From Bolinopsis microptera (taxonomy: Eukaryota; Ctenophora; Tentaculata; Lobata; Bolinopsidae), in NCBI RefSeq assembly GCF_026151205.1, contig NC_087084.1, positions 124,001 to 188,000 on the forward strand: 64,000 nucleotides of DNA, written 5' to 3'. Below, piece after piece: positions 36,344 to 47,704 of this stretch. Within the stretch, counting starts at the first letter, position 1. Every line of letters begins with the position of its first letter. The translations under genes were made by a program, and so were the position numbers. The notes beneath the pieces were generated by a model that was not told where the DNA came from, did not search any database, and saw only the letters and a program-made list of their open reading frames with translations.

Positions 36344-36416
36344 GATATCATTGCCTTTTGTTTGGGAAAGAGAGACACTGGCAGCAGTCCACTCTACCCA
36401 TGATTTTGGGTTTTGG
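36344..36416. repeat. Half copy of the palindromic repeat at 48550-48664
   Basis: Contains GGGAAAGAGAGACACTGGCA, then GTCCACTCTACCC and TTTTGGGTTTTGGTAAAA. This matches, inverted, the left half of the palindrome near 48545-48620 including the flanking TTTTGGTAAAA. It marks a dispersed short foldback family. Confidence 0.65.
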
Positions 36417-36966
36417 TAAAATTTCTATATACATATATCGTCTCGCTTTATATAGTAAGATAAAACAAAATAACGCGTAAAATTAGAAGTGAGCTACAAC
36501 CAAACCAAATACAAATCGACGGCGACACAAAAATGCGCGCATATTATTAAAAGTTTTGTAGGCAAGAGATCAGGAACTTCAACTAGTGATTGTGAAATTT
36601 ACCATAGTCCGTACCCCTGGAGATTGTAATTTTGTAGAGATAGAATCCCTAGAAGCTATCCTCCCAATAACCATGGAAGTCTTGATCAAGGAGTTAAACT
36701 TATTCAACTTATTCATCAATACAGAGAAAACAGAATTCACCCATGTTTTCCTCGCTCCAGTTGGTGAAACTATTTTTGGTCGTGATTATATCATGTTACG
36801 TGGCAACGAGGATTAGCGGAAGAGTAAGACCCTTGGCTTGGGTCATTGTTTTGTAGTGAAAATGAATAGTTGCTCGATGCATATTCGTTGTTTCACAATA
36901 ATCTTGAACAAATTCTTACGATGCGCACCAACACACCCTTTAAACTTTGGGCCAGTTGGTAATCTA

Positions 36967-37110
36967 TGTTGTAGTATTATATCATATTGATTATTTATAT
37001 GTACTAACCTATTGATTGTTCCATAGGTCCCTTTATGATTTGATCTAGTTCTCAAGAAACGGCTACGTGTTTTATTACCCACTCAAGCAATCATTACATG
37101 GTGTCAGATC
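36967..37110 (+). repeat. 5' LTR and primer-binding site of Gypsy copy A
   Basis: The LTR is 132 bp, TGTTGTAGTATTATATCATA to CATTACA. The adjacent TGGTGTCAGATC has the TGG start expected for pairing with a tRNA 3' CCA end. Such a short LTR must hold promoter, R region and poly(A) signal in about 130 bp. Confidence 0.85.
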
Positions 37111-37138
37111 AAGTAAACAGTTCAAGGTTGCCAGTATC

Positions 37139-37558
37139 ATGAACTCAGTAACAATCACGGTCGGTCCCTATAGAATTGGAAATTCCATTGTGGAGTGGTT
37201 AGAGAAGGTAGACTATTGGAGAGGACTGCTACTAACTGTAACCATGGTAACTGACTGCTCAGCACCGAGGAAGCTTGCTATCCTAAAAACAGTAATAGGC
37301 GAGGAAGCCAGCGGCACGATCAAGAACTTTAGTGCAGAAGAACGAAGCAGTTATGACAATCTGGTCAAGAAGTTGGAATCCTACAACAGACCATCTGTCA
37401 GTACTTCAACGTACTGACACCAGTTCTATTCCATGTATCTGGAGGAAGCAGAAAGTGTTGAGGATTTTGTTAACAGATTGTTGGACTTAGCTGTGAAATG
37501 TGGTTTTAAGTTTCTTTGCAAGGCTGCAGAAGGTGCCACAGCAGCATCGAAGACATCG
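37139..37558 (+). pseudogene. Gypsy gag fragment with an internal stop
   Basis: The start ATG at 37139 lies 28 bp after the primer-binding site. The protein reads SVTITVGPYRIGNSIVEWLE, then IKNFSAEERSSYDNLVKKLE, and after a TGA at 37415-37417 continues in the same frame as HQFYSMYLEEAESVEDFVNR and LLDLAVKCGF. The SVEDFVxRLLxLAxxCGF segment is the conserved core of the retrotransposon Gag capsid domain. The downstream part is cut by LINE sequence at ~37560, so nucleocapsid and protease are missing. Confidence 0.8.
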
Positions 37559-37562
37559 AAAC

Positions 37563-40463
37563 AAAAATATCATACTGGCTGGTGATACTAACATAGACCT
37601 ATAACTAGATTACGGGAGAATAGACTCCGTTACTAAGTGTGTGGACACTTTAGCAGAGCACGGATTCGCTCCTGTGATATCAAGACCAACTAGAGTCACA
37701 GATCACAGTGCGACTATCATTGACCATATTTTCGTCAATAATTGCCACGCTGTTACAAAATCGGGAGTAAATTCTGAATCAATCTCTGACCACTTGGCAA
37801 CTTGTCACAATTATGGTTGATCAGAATAGGCTCAGTTGTAAACTTCAAGAAGATACAACAGAAACATCTTCTCGAGTAATAAACGATGACAGCATCAAAA
37901 AGTTCGAGAACGACATTTCTGCCGTAGACCATTGACCATATTTTCGTCAATAATTGCCACGCTGTTACAAAATCGGGAGTAAATTCTGAATCAATCTCTG
38001 ACCACTTGGCAACTTGTCACAATTATGGTTGATCAGAATAGGCTCAGTTGTAAACTTCAAGAAGATACAACAGAAACATCTTCTCGAGTAATAAACGATG
38101 ACAGCATCAAAAAGTTCGAGAACGACATTTCTGCCGTAGACTGGAACTTGGTTAATAACTATGATTCTGCAGATGAAAAATTTGAGGCTTTCGAGAAAAA
38201 ATATAGTGAACTATACGACCGAAATTTCCCAATTAAGGCAAAAAAGAGTAAACCAGGCCGCCGTAAAAACACAAAGCCGTGGATCCAAGAATGGTTACGG
38301 TGCGCATGTGATCGCAAAAATAAATTTTATGAAGATTTTGTCACAAACCCGACCACTGAAAATGATATTAGGTACAAGAAAATGAAGAAATTTGTGAATA
38401 AACACGTGGATAAGGCCAAAAACAAATATTACAACGCATACTTTACAAAATATTCTAGCGACAGCAGAAAACAATGGCAAATGGTTAATAACTTGTTAAA
38501 CAGAAAGAAAAAAGGCAAAATTAAGATAAACAAAATTAACTATAATGGGAGCGAGATAACAGATTCTCAGCAAATTGCGAATAGCTTCAATGACTATTTC
38601 TGCAATATAGCTGAGACTCTTAAGAGAGAAAATGGTCTCGTATGCTCCGAGGGCCGGACTATCGTAACAGAAACTCAAGACAGCAAATGCCAGCGGAGCA
38701 TGAATCTAGAAGATTCGTCCGCATCAGAAATAATTGAAATAGTTAAGGGTCTGAAAATTAAGTCGACTTCTGATATGAGTATACTTCCCCTGAAAAAAGT
38801 GAGCAATATACTTGCGCCAGTGCTTAGCTGCCTAGTCTCTGCGTCTCTACATCAGGGGAAGTTTCCACATAAATTGAAAATCGCGAAAGTAATTCCACTT
38901 CACAAAGGTGGGTCACGTGCTGAAGTTTCAAACTATCGACCTATCTCACTACTTTCGTGTTTCTCAAAAATCTTTGAAAAAATTATGCAAGCGCGACTAT
39001 TAGATCACTTAAAGACAGAGAAAATCCTATTTGACTCTCAATACGGATTTCGAGCTGGGCATAGCTGTGAACATGCTTTACTAGAAGCCCAAAACCATAT
39101 CCACAGGGCACTAGAAAAAAGCAGGTCACAGCATTGCTTCTATTGGACTACAGCAAGGCCTTTGACATGGTTGACAGCAGTATTCTTCTGAGAAAACTTG
39201 AGCACTATGGAGTTCGGGGATTGGCTTTATCTTGGTTTGACTCATATCTTACCGATAGAGAGCAATACGTGAGCGTCAACAACTGCAAGTCCTCTCACCT
39301 CAAACTTAACTACGGAGTACCACAGGGCTCCATTCTCGGACCAATTCTGTTCATAATTTACATCAACGACCTTCCTCAGATTAGTAATTTAGCTAAACAT
39401 ATTTATTTCGCTGACGACGCAAACCTAATAATAAGTACAAATACAGTTGAACAACTTAATGCAATGGTGAATGAGATTCTGACTTTGATAATTGATTGGG
39501 CTACTAATAACGGGCTTAAATTAAATGCTAGCAAAACTAAATATATGATCTTTACAAATAAGAAAACTGAGGATATAGAAATTTACATGGGAGGTGAACG
39601 ATTAAAGCAAAGTGATCACGAAAAGTTTCTTGGCGTGATCATTGATACCAAGCTAAATTGGGCCCACCACATTAGACATTTAGCCACTAAAGTATCTAGA
39701 AATGCGGGCATTCTCTACAAACTCAAAGGCTCTGTACCTAACAAAGCACTCAAGTTGATATACAACAGCTTTGTTCAGTCTCACTTGTACTACTGCTGCA
39801 CAGTTTGGGGAACAAGATCGCTAAACTCCGTTAAAAGAGTCTTCTCGGCCCAGAAAAAGGGCATTCGCGCTGCAGATAACCAATACCACCGCTATTTTTA
39901 TGACAAAGATCTGAACAGTACACCTTCACACACAAAGGAAATTTTCAATAAACTAGAAGTATTAGCTTTACCGAACGTGATAGCTAAATATATATTATGC
40001 TTAATGCACAAAGTTTATTCTAACACTGCACCACCAAATATTATAAGAATGTTCACTGTTTCAAACTTAAACGCACCTAGAAGAGAACCTGAGTTCTTTG
40101 CAGTACCATTTAACCGTTTATGTAATTCAGACAAGAGCATTTCTTACATTGGGCCTAAGTTATATAACAAAACAGTCAACATTATTAACAAGGACATAAA
40201 ATATGTCACGACTTGCCTACAAGACAAATTCCTAAATTCATTCAAGTCTACAGTCAGCAAGCATGTGCTTACTGCACAAGCACTTAACCCGGATGACAAG
40301 GACTGGAACAACTCAAATTTCGTACTTTTAGAAATTTAAATAATTTGGTACAACATACGTTGATAATAACGAGCAACAAAACTTTAACCTCATAACGAAA
40401 TATGACTATCTTCGAGCATTTTTTACAATGCTATCGCTACCGCGCAATTTCACTCTCATTTAC
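37563..40463 (+). pseudogene. CR1/Jockey-group LINE ORF2 (endonuclease end + reverse transcriptase), inserted in Gypsy copy A
   Basis: It starts inside the endonuclease: NIILAGDTNIDL, then FAPVISRPTRVTDHSATIID and HIFVNN. A 212-bp direct duplication (37719-37930 and 37931-38142) breaks the frame. The main frame 38025-39191 covers the linker and RT N-terminal part (KVIPLHKGGSRAEVSNYRPI, DSQYGFRAGHSCEHALLEA). A missing base in an A-run near 39117 shifts to 39134-40339: LLLDYSKAFDMVDSSILLRK, LNYGVPQGSILGPILFIIYI, IYFADDANLIIS (FADD), and a thumb and C-terminus. ACAAAAATATCA occurs at ~37561 and again at ~40464, so it could be a 12-bp target duplication; the first copy overlaps apparent endonuclease codons, so this is tentative. 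The copy is inactive. Confidence 0.85.
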
Positions 40464-40565
40464 AAGACAAAAATATCACCGCGCATTCTTCAGACCCTGT
40501 GTCGCTGTTCTAAATTTATGTCAAGAGATAAGAGTTATTTAGAAATTCTTAATAGTAGTACTATT

Positions 40566-41186
40566 CAAATTTGCTTCCGGCAGTATTTGTACGGAAAACA
40601 AGTCACCGTACACACCGACCACAAGCCGTTAATCAATATCGTGAACAAGACACTTCACGATAACCCAAAGCGTATCCAACGTTTACTGCTTAGGCTACAG
40701 TGCTTTAACCTTATATTACAGTACGTTCCAGGGAGAGATCTACATGTTCCCGATATGCTATCACGTGCATGTTCAATTACTTACAGCCCAAGCACTAATG
40801 AAACGTTGTTAACTGATGAGGCCGATTATCAAATTTACGTGGTTATTGAAAATCTGAAATGCAGTGATATTATGAGAAGTAAGATTAAGAATGAAACATT
40901 GAATGATAGTGAAATGAGACAAGTTATAGATTATATAGTTAATGGATGGCCTAAGTACAAATGTGATTGTACAGAAACTACCAAGCTGTATTGGCCACAC
41001 CGCGCAGAACTCTGTGTTTATGATGGCTATATTATTTTCCATGATAGGATTGTGATACCAACGGCATTAAGAGCTGAAATTCTTGAACGTATCCATACTG
41101 GCCATCAAGGTCGGGAACGTTGCAAGAGATCAGCTCGAAGTGCTGTTTTCTGGCCACGCATAAACCAAGATATTGAATTATATTGA
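40566..41186 (+). pseudogene. Gypsy pol fragment: RNase H and integrase zinc-binding domain
   Basis: RNase H end: CFRQYLYGKQVTVHTDHKPL, then NPKRIQRLLLRLQCFNLILQ and YVPGRDLHVPDMLSRA, the classic Gypsy RNase H C-terminus. After a ~100-residue spacer comes VIPTALRAEILERIHTGHQG with RERCKRSARSAVFWPRIN, the HHCC-type integrase N-terminal segment. The frame ends at 41186 where LTR-like sequence begins. The RT and most of RNase H are missing upstream, replaced by LINE sequence. Confidence 0.85.
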
Positions 41187-41398
41187 TTATTTATATGTTA
41201 TACTAACCTATTGATTGTTCTATAGGTCCCTTTATGATTTGATCTAGTTCTCAAGAAACGGCTACGTGTTTTATTACCCACACAAGCAAACATTACAATC
41301 TAGCTAGGCACACTTGGGGCATAGTTGGGGCAAATACAGTTTGGGCACACTACCTACCTTGGATTCGTTTCGGGCTTCGTTTCGGGCGCGACAGTTTA
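41187..41398 (+). repeat. Displaced copy of the Gypsy LTR end plus its 3' flanking DNA
   Basis: The bases from ATTGATTATTTATATG through CATTACA, and on through the host flank to GGATTCGTTTCGGGC, match 42404-42602 almost exactly. The copy therefore carries not only LTR but also sequence lying outside the element. It sits between the integrase zinc domain and the rest of integrase and begins at a shared TATATTGATT, which points to template switching or recombination rather than normal transposition. Confidence 0.8.
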
Positions 41399-41413
41399 AG
41401 ATCACACACACTA

Positions 41414-42106
41414 CCCAATAGAGCATGGCAGAAAATAGGAATAGATATGTTTAGTTTTGATCCTCTGTATACAAGTAGTAGATTTAAAACTTTTTGTGTT
41501 AACAATGAGATTGATTACGATTTTAGTTCTGCTAGATACCCGCAATCGAATGGACAGAGTGAAAGAAGCATCCAACATATCAAAAACATGTTAAGAAAAT
41601 GTGCTGCAGATGGCAGTGATTTTAAGAAAGCTTTACTAATGTATAGGACTACACCCCTAGATAGTAAACTGCCAAGCCCTTCTATGTTGTTTTTTAATCG
41701 TAAGCTCAGAACTAACTTACCCATGTTAAACGTAACAACTGATAGTGATATTGAAAACAGGAAGATGTTAAAGTGCAGGCAGGAGAAATCAAGTGATTTC
41801 TATAACAGACACGTCAGAAATGAGGTAAGAAGAGAGTTTAAAGAAGGTGACTTAGTGCAGTTCAAAAACTTTAATGGAGACCGAAATTGGCATCCAGACC
41901 AAATAGTGTCAGTTCGCAACCCTGATCGCTCATACACTCTGCAAAACAAGTTTGGCAACTTGGTAAACAGAAACCGAAGACTTATGTTACACGATAGAGC
42001 TAGTAAGGAGATGAAATATGATATAGATTTACCTGAAAACCAAGTCGCCACACCAAGTAAGGTTACAAAACCACTTGAAAATTTCATTTTACATTTGGAT
42101 GTTTAG
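41414..42106 (+). pseudogene. Gypsy integrase, catalytic core partly deleted
   Basis: The frame reads RAWQKIGIDMFSF, then jumps directly to DPLYTSSRFKTFCVNNEIDY, SSARYPQSNGQSERSIQHIK (the N-G-x-x-E region of the core) and the C-terminal EFKEGDLVQFKNFNGDRNWH with SVRNPDRSYTLQNKFGN. Copy B at 54951 has the intervening FSRFGLPESIMSDGDPL, showing that copy A lost part of the core between DMFSF and DPLY. The frame from 41447 to the stop at 42106 is intact. It is followed by ~260 bp of UTR and the 3' LTR. Confidence 0.85.
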
Positions 42107-42379
42107 AGTGTATCACAGTTTAGAATTATTTTAGATGTAGATAAGCCAGTTAAGGCCTTATCAGTAAAAATCAGTGGATTTGAGTGTAATAGACATTGAA
42201 TTGTGTTATCGCAGTTCTTTCACAGTTATATTTTATATTTGTCAGAAAGGGTTAATAGTTGTATTCTATAGATAAGAAACATGCTGATAAATTTGATTTT
42301 CGACTGGTACTGTATGGAAAACGCGAAAGTTTTTCTGTGTTAGAAGGGAGATGGATACATAGACTTTTAAAAGGGAAGT

Positions 42380-42521
42380 TGTTGTAGTAATATATTATTA
42401 ATTATATTGATTATTTATATGTTATACTAACCTATTGATTGTTCTATAGGTCCCTTTATGATTTGATCTAGTTCTCAAGAAACGGCTACGTGTTTTATTA
42501 CCCACACAAGCAAACATTACA
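42380..42521 (+). repeat. 3' LTR of Gypsy copy A
   Basis: 142 bp from TGTTGTAGTA to CATTACA, preceded by the polypurine tract AAAAGGGAAG and followed by ATCTA, which repeats the 5 bases before the 5' LTR. It is ~10 bp longer than the 5' LTR because of small indels (for example TAATATATTATTAATTATAT), so the LTRs have diverged since insertion. Confidence 0.85.
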
Positions 42522-42679
42522 ATCTAGCTAGGCACACTTGGGGCATAGTTGGGGCAAATACAGTTTGGGCACACTACCTACCTTGGATTCGTTTCGGGCT
42601 AGCACGCCCAGGCCAAGACATCTTGCGTCTCCACCACCGGTGTCTCCGTTATCATGACTTGCTCACAGCCCATTCCAAG

Positions 42680-43965
42680 ATTTAATTGCTATTAGCCTCT
42701 GTATATCCAGGGGTAGGAGGGGTGTCGGGGATGGTATGAAGAAAGCGATCAAGTGCTGCCTTGAATTTTGGCAAGGTTGGGATAGACTTGATGTCGTGAG
42801 GCACAGCGTTATACAAAGCAGAGGCCACTGAAGGGAAAGAATGGAACCTCATGGTGTTGGTGCTTTTGTATTTTGATCCGCCAAGAGGACGAAGACATGT
42901 TACACCTTTTCTTTGAGAGTGTTGGAAAGAAATGTTTACACTGTTGGGAATCTCACCGTAGTAAATTTTCCAGACAAGGATGATCATGTACCTCTCGCGG
43001 CAGCGCTGTAAGGAGTAGGCGCTCCCAGTAGCTAAGATGCTTGTATCCTGCTATTTTTGCAGTGAATGAGCGTTGGATCGACTCAATCATGATTATTTCA
43101 CACTGCAGGCGAGGCGACCAGAGAGCACAACAATACTCGGTAATAGAGCGGACGTATGTCTTGAAGAGCATCTTCATCGTGTCTTTGTCTCTGGTAGAGA
43201 AAGTTCTCAGTACCCATCCAGCTTTGCTCGCTGCCTCAGAGGACTTTCTTGTGATGTGTTGGCGCCAGGAGAGATCACTGTCAACATACATACCGAAATC
43301 TTTCACGACATCATCAGAAGATATCGATGCACCAGATGGTAATGTAATTGTAGGGTTTCTTTAGCTCAGGGTTCTTACCATGCTGGAGAAGTTGGAACTT
43401 ACTCTCGTTTAGCTCCATGTTGTTTGTACTGCCCATCGCACTACTGCACAGAGATCTTCCTGGAGACATTAGCAGTCGGACGGGGAGCTGTTGTTTTTGT
43501 GGAGCTTGGAGTCATCCGCAAACACTTTTACTTTGCAATGTTTTACAACTAGGAACAGGTCGTTGATATACAAAATAAATAGCAGTGGGCATAACACAGT
43601 GCCCTGTGGTACCCCACTTAGCACCATTATGACGAGAGATTCAATACCATCTACAACGACATGTTGGGTTCTTCCACTGAGGAAGCTTTCAAGCCAACGG
43701 TGGGCGTTGCCCTGGATACCGTACATATGGAGCTTGTTCAGAAGTGTAGCGTGGTCTACCTTATCGAAGGCTTTGCTGAAATCAAGATACAGAATATCAG
43801 CATTTTCGTCACCATCTAATATAAGTCATCCATGATGTCCTGGACGTGGTGAAGAAGTTGAGTAAGACAGCTTCTTCCAGCTTGGAAGCCGTGTTGATCG
43901 TGTTTGATGATATTTGAGCTACAATGTAGTCAACCAGCTTAGCACATATGGAGGCACTTGGGCCT
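42680..43965 (-). pseudogene. Minus-strand LINE ORF2 (CR1/L2/Rex-like RT), multiply frameshifted
   Basis: Reading the minus strand from 43965 downward: SICAKLVDYIVAQISSN, then HGFQAGRSCLTQLLHHVQDI in another frame, then (43726-43469) MYGIQGNAHRWLESFLSGRT, SGVPQGTVLCPLLFILYIND and VKVFADDSKL (FADD). Next comes 43306-42953, with MYVDSDLSWRQHITRKSSEA and the YVRSITEYCCALWSP region, and finally 42987-42682, with TMRFHSFPSVASALYNAVPH and KFKAALDRFLHTIPD, the conserved C-terminus. At least three frameshifts make it inactive. It lies between the arms of the foldback composite and lacks the endonuclease. Confidence 0.85.
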
Positions 43966-44313
43966 GAGGCACAGTCGAGCCGTCGAGGCAAAATATTACT
44001 TGAAGCAAAATTTTGGGAAACGAAACACACTTGTAACACCATTGGGGCACATCTGGGTCAAAAAGTTACTTGGGGCACAATCGGGGCAAAAACAATTTGC
44101 TTCTTCAGGCCTCAACTTCAGGGCTCAACTGTGCCCCAAGTATGAAGTAACTCTTTGCCCCAACTGTGTTCAGTTTCCCTTCTTAGTTTCTCAACTGTGC
44201 TTCAACTGTTTTTGCCCCAATGGTGTCCCAAGTGTGTTTAGGTTCCCAAAACTGTGCTTCAAGTAATTTTTTGCTCCAAGTGTGCTCCAAGTGTGCCCCA
44301 AGTGTGCCCCAGC
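43966..44313. repeat. Degenerate TTGGGGCA-type repeats inside the foldback element
   Basis: Many variants of CACACTTGGGGCA in one orientation (to ~44100) and of TGCCCCAAGTGTG in the other (~44110-44310), so this block is itself loosely inverted. The same motif follows the Gypsy 3' LTR at 42530-42600 and recurs in its displaced copy at 41310-41370. Confidence 0.7.
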
Positions 44314-44850
44314 TAGATTACCAACTGGCCCAAAGTTTAAAGGGTGTGTTGGTGCGCATCGTAAGAATTTGTTCAAGATTATTGTGAAACAACGAATATG
44401 CATCGAGCAACTATTCATTTTCACTACAAAACAATGACCCAAGCCAAGGGTCTTACTCTTCCGCTAATCCTCGTTGCCACGTAACATGATATAATCACGA
44501 CCAAAAATAGTTTCACCAACTGGAGCGAGGAAAACATGGGTGAATTCTGTTTTCTCTGTATTGATGAATAAGTTGAATAAGTTTAACTCCTTGATCAAGA
44601 CTTCCATGGTTATTGGGAGGATAGCTTCTAGGGATTCTATCTCTACAAAATTACAATCGTCAGAGCACGCTGACTCCAGGGGTACGGACTATGGTAAATT
44701 TCACAATAACTAGTTGAAGTTCCTGATCTCTTGCCTACAAAACTTTTAATAATATGCGCGCATTTTTGTGTCGCCGTCGATTTGTATTTGGTTTGGTTGT
44801 AGCTCACTTCTAATTTTACGCGTTATTTTGTTTTATCTTACTATATAAAG

Positions 44851-45115
44851 CTTTGACCCGCAGAGGTTTAAAACTTAACTCTTTGAAAGAGCTTATCGTT
44901 AGGCCATCGTTTCAGATCATATTCCTGATTCTTGACCTACAGCGATAGAGTTTCTAACATGTTCACAAACACGAGTATAAGCGATTTAATGTTGATTGGG
45001 TGTGGCCCCTAAAAATCGAGTTTTAAAATTTTGGCGACGGAATGCTCGAATGAGTAGTTACAGTATACCATCTGCAAAGTAACAACGTATATACTTATGT
45101 ACACTGACTTTTGCA
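44851..45115. mobile_element. Right-end fragment of the mariner-like repeat family
   Basis: 44985-45110 parallels 31695-31850: GGGTGTGGCC/GGGCGTGGTC, TTTTAAAATTTTG, CGACGGAAT/AGACGGAAT, CTCGAA, CAGTATACCAT/CAGTATGCCAT, and ending TATGTACACTGACTTTTG. The end is degraded (TGCACTGATG instead of GCCCACCCTG). Confidence 0.65.
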
Positions 45116-45159
45116 CTGATGTTAAATACATACAACCACTCAAATTATGTTCATCAAAT

Positions 45160-46277
<1,118 letters not shown>

Positions 46278-47340
46278 CCTGTAGCAAGCTGATCAAGGAC
46301 TAAATAAAACGTAAGGCATGTTTATGCACTACTGAAAAAAAATACATTAAATTTGAAACTTGTTTCATAATTTAATTTGGAAAACACGCAGAGAAAGTGT
46401 TGACAAATTTAATAGCATATATATTTTCATATTTTTTTCATTTCATTTCATTTAATATTCTAACACATTAAAGCTCAAAAAACAACAACTTGATTAGTAA
46501 ACTGTCTTAAGATTAACACGTGATGTCCTTATAAGGGCATCACGTGACATGGTCCCTTCTTCTGCGATCAGTCGTCTGGGGTCCAAGAATTAGACTGGAG
46601 TCCAGCAGTTGCTGTAACAGTCGTACATAGGCTCCCAGCCCACCTCATACGTATCTATAGTACTGTGGCACTGGGAATTGGGGCGGTGAAATTTACCACT
46701 TTATTATAATATATATATATATATATATTTATAAATAATAAATAATAAATAGTTGTTGCTTGGTTTCCCAAAGAGAGTGCTCGACTGCAGTCAAGCAGGA
46801 GCATTATAATTCGAACAATTGAAACAAATCAAGGCACTGATGATTGGTATTGTTTTATACATATCATGAAACAGATCGTTTGCCCGCCAATTTGATTTGT
46901 TTCAATTGTTCGAATTATATATATTTATATATATATACTATGTATAGAACAAATGAAACAAAGTTCGAATGGCAAGTTCAATTTCAAGTTTCATACTATA
47001 GCAATTCAACTAAAGCAATCGTCAGGAACTTAGATTAGATCTAAAAATATTGCTCCTTCATAAACTTAACAACAGTGCATTATTCATTATTGAACTTGCC
47101 AATTGAACTTTGTTTTATTTGTTCTATACTTTGCTCCTTGACATCAAGTTGAGCACTACAGTAGTACAGATAAAGGAAATAGCACCATATTATATACTAT
47201 GTAAATAATTCATATATACATTATTTACATATATAGTCTGTGTAATTTATGTACTACGAATTATAAATAATTTGACAAGCTCATAATTAATTTGCTTAAC
47301 AAACATAGCTGCATTGTTCAGTTTGTCAGCACAGCTCTTA
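46278..47340. repeat. AT-rich non-coding region with two inverted repeats
   Basis: A perfect 28-bp inverted repeat lies at 46805-46832/46892-46919 (arm TATAATTCGAACAATTGAAA, then CAAATCAA). An imperfect ~40-bp one lies at 46942-46981/47090-47129 (arm GTATAGAACAAATGAAACAA). 46744-46815 matches 50368-50437 in reverse complement (GGAGCATTATA, CTGCAGT, TTTCCCAAA, TTGTTGCTT), a dispersed repeat. A (TA)n tract lies at ~46711-46730. No gene recognised. Confidence 0.7.
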
Positions 47341-47349
47341 AAATAGTTT

Positions 47350-47565
47350 TATGTGTTGCTATGTATTCCTATGTGTTGCTATGTGTTGCTATGTGTTGCT
47401 ATGTATGCCTATGTGTTGCTATGTGTTGCTATGTATTCCTATGTGTTGCTATGTGTTGCTATGTATATTGTATTCCTATGTGTTGCTATGTGTTGCTATG
47501 TATTCCTATGTGTTGCTATGTGTTGCTATGTATTCCTATGTGTTGCTATGTGTTGCTATGACGTG
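47350..47565. repeat. Short minisatellite of TGTGTTGCTA/TGTATTCCTA units
   Basis: Ten-base units TGTGTTGCTA and TGTATTCCTA (one TGTATGCCTA) alternate, mostly in the order two or three TGTGTTGCTA then one TGTATTCCTA. A small irregularity lies at 47461-47475. Cysteine/tyrosine-rich open frames here are repeat artefacts. Confidence 0.9.
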
Positions 47566-47590
47566 TTACTATGTGATGTTAATAACTCAC

Positions 47591-47704
47591 ATTGTCAACA
47601 CACTTGTTGAGATAGTCTCCAGTAAAATCTCCAGCTCCAGCCGTCACTGCAGACAGCAGCAAGAAGGCGAGCGCAACAACACACATTCTCCACACACGAG
47701 CCAT
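47591..47704 (-). CDS. First coding exon of an unidentified secreted or membrane protein (signal peptide)
   Basis: Starting at the CAT complement 47702-47704, the minus strand reads MARVWRMCVVALAFLLLSAV, then TAGAGDFTGDYLNKCVDN: a basic N-region, a ~13-residue hydrophobic core, and an Ala-x-Ala/Gly-type cleavage region (VTAGAG), a standard secretory signal peptide. It is followed directly by GTGAGT (47590-47585), a strong donor in phase 0. TTTCAG occurs 7 bp before the ATG and could be a 5' UTR splice acceptor. The exon is exactly 38 codons. The next exon would lie toward lower coordinates and was not recognised, so the protein family is unknown. One conserved-looking cysteine follows the signal. 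Confidence 0.6.

Larger units (their letters stand above)
36967..42521 (+). mobile_element. Ty3/Gypsy LTR retrotransposon (copy A), heavily rearranged
   Basis: The 5' LTR is 36967-37098 and the 3' LTR 42380-42521 (132 and 142 bp). Both begin TGTTGTAGTA and end CATTACA. ATCTA immediately precedes the 5' LTR and follows the 3' LTR, a 5-bp target duplication. A primer-binding site (TGGTGTCAGATC, 37099-37110) follows the 5' LTR, and a purine tract AAAAGGGAAG (42369-42378) precedes the 3' LTR. Gag, RNase H and integrase pieces remain. Protease and most of the RT are gone, a LINE interrupts the interior, and a displaced LTR copy lies at 41187-41298. Confidence 0.9.
36446..44850. mobile_element. Foldback-type composite with ~520-bp inverted arms, split by nested insertions
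   Basis: The left arm 36446-36966 (starting CTTTATATAGTAAGATAAAA) is repeated inverted at 44314-44850. The right arm differs by small changes and a ~16-bp insertion near 44660. The left arm continues after the Gypsy insertion at 42522 with CTAGCTAGGCACACTTGGGG, matching the right arm's TTGGGGCA-rich inner part. Each arm also carries a fragment encoding VGAHRKNLFKIIV, also found in the LINE tail at 5.9 kb. No transposase was seen. Contents, outermost inward: Gypsy copy A (36967-42521) with a LINE inside it, and a minus-strand LINE (42680-43965). Confidence 0.75.

Noticed and set aside
35577-36816. Short ORFs of 60-90 codons (35577, 36182, 36586)
   Set aside because: They fall in dispersed repeat DNA. 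The 36586 frame lies in the foldback arm, whose inverted copy at 44.5-44.7 kb does not keep it open (a ~16-bp insertion).
37067-37138. Upstream in-frame start for gag at 37067
   Set aside because: It lies within the LTR/primer-binding region; the ATG at 37139 is the sensible start.
46555-46680. Possible tRNA- or SINE-like segment (GGGGTCCAAGAATTAGACTG region)
   Set aside because: No A/B box spacing or cloverleaf could be drawn.
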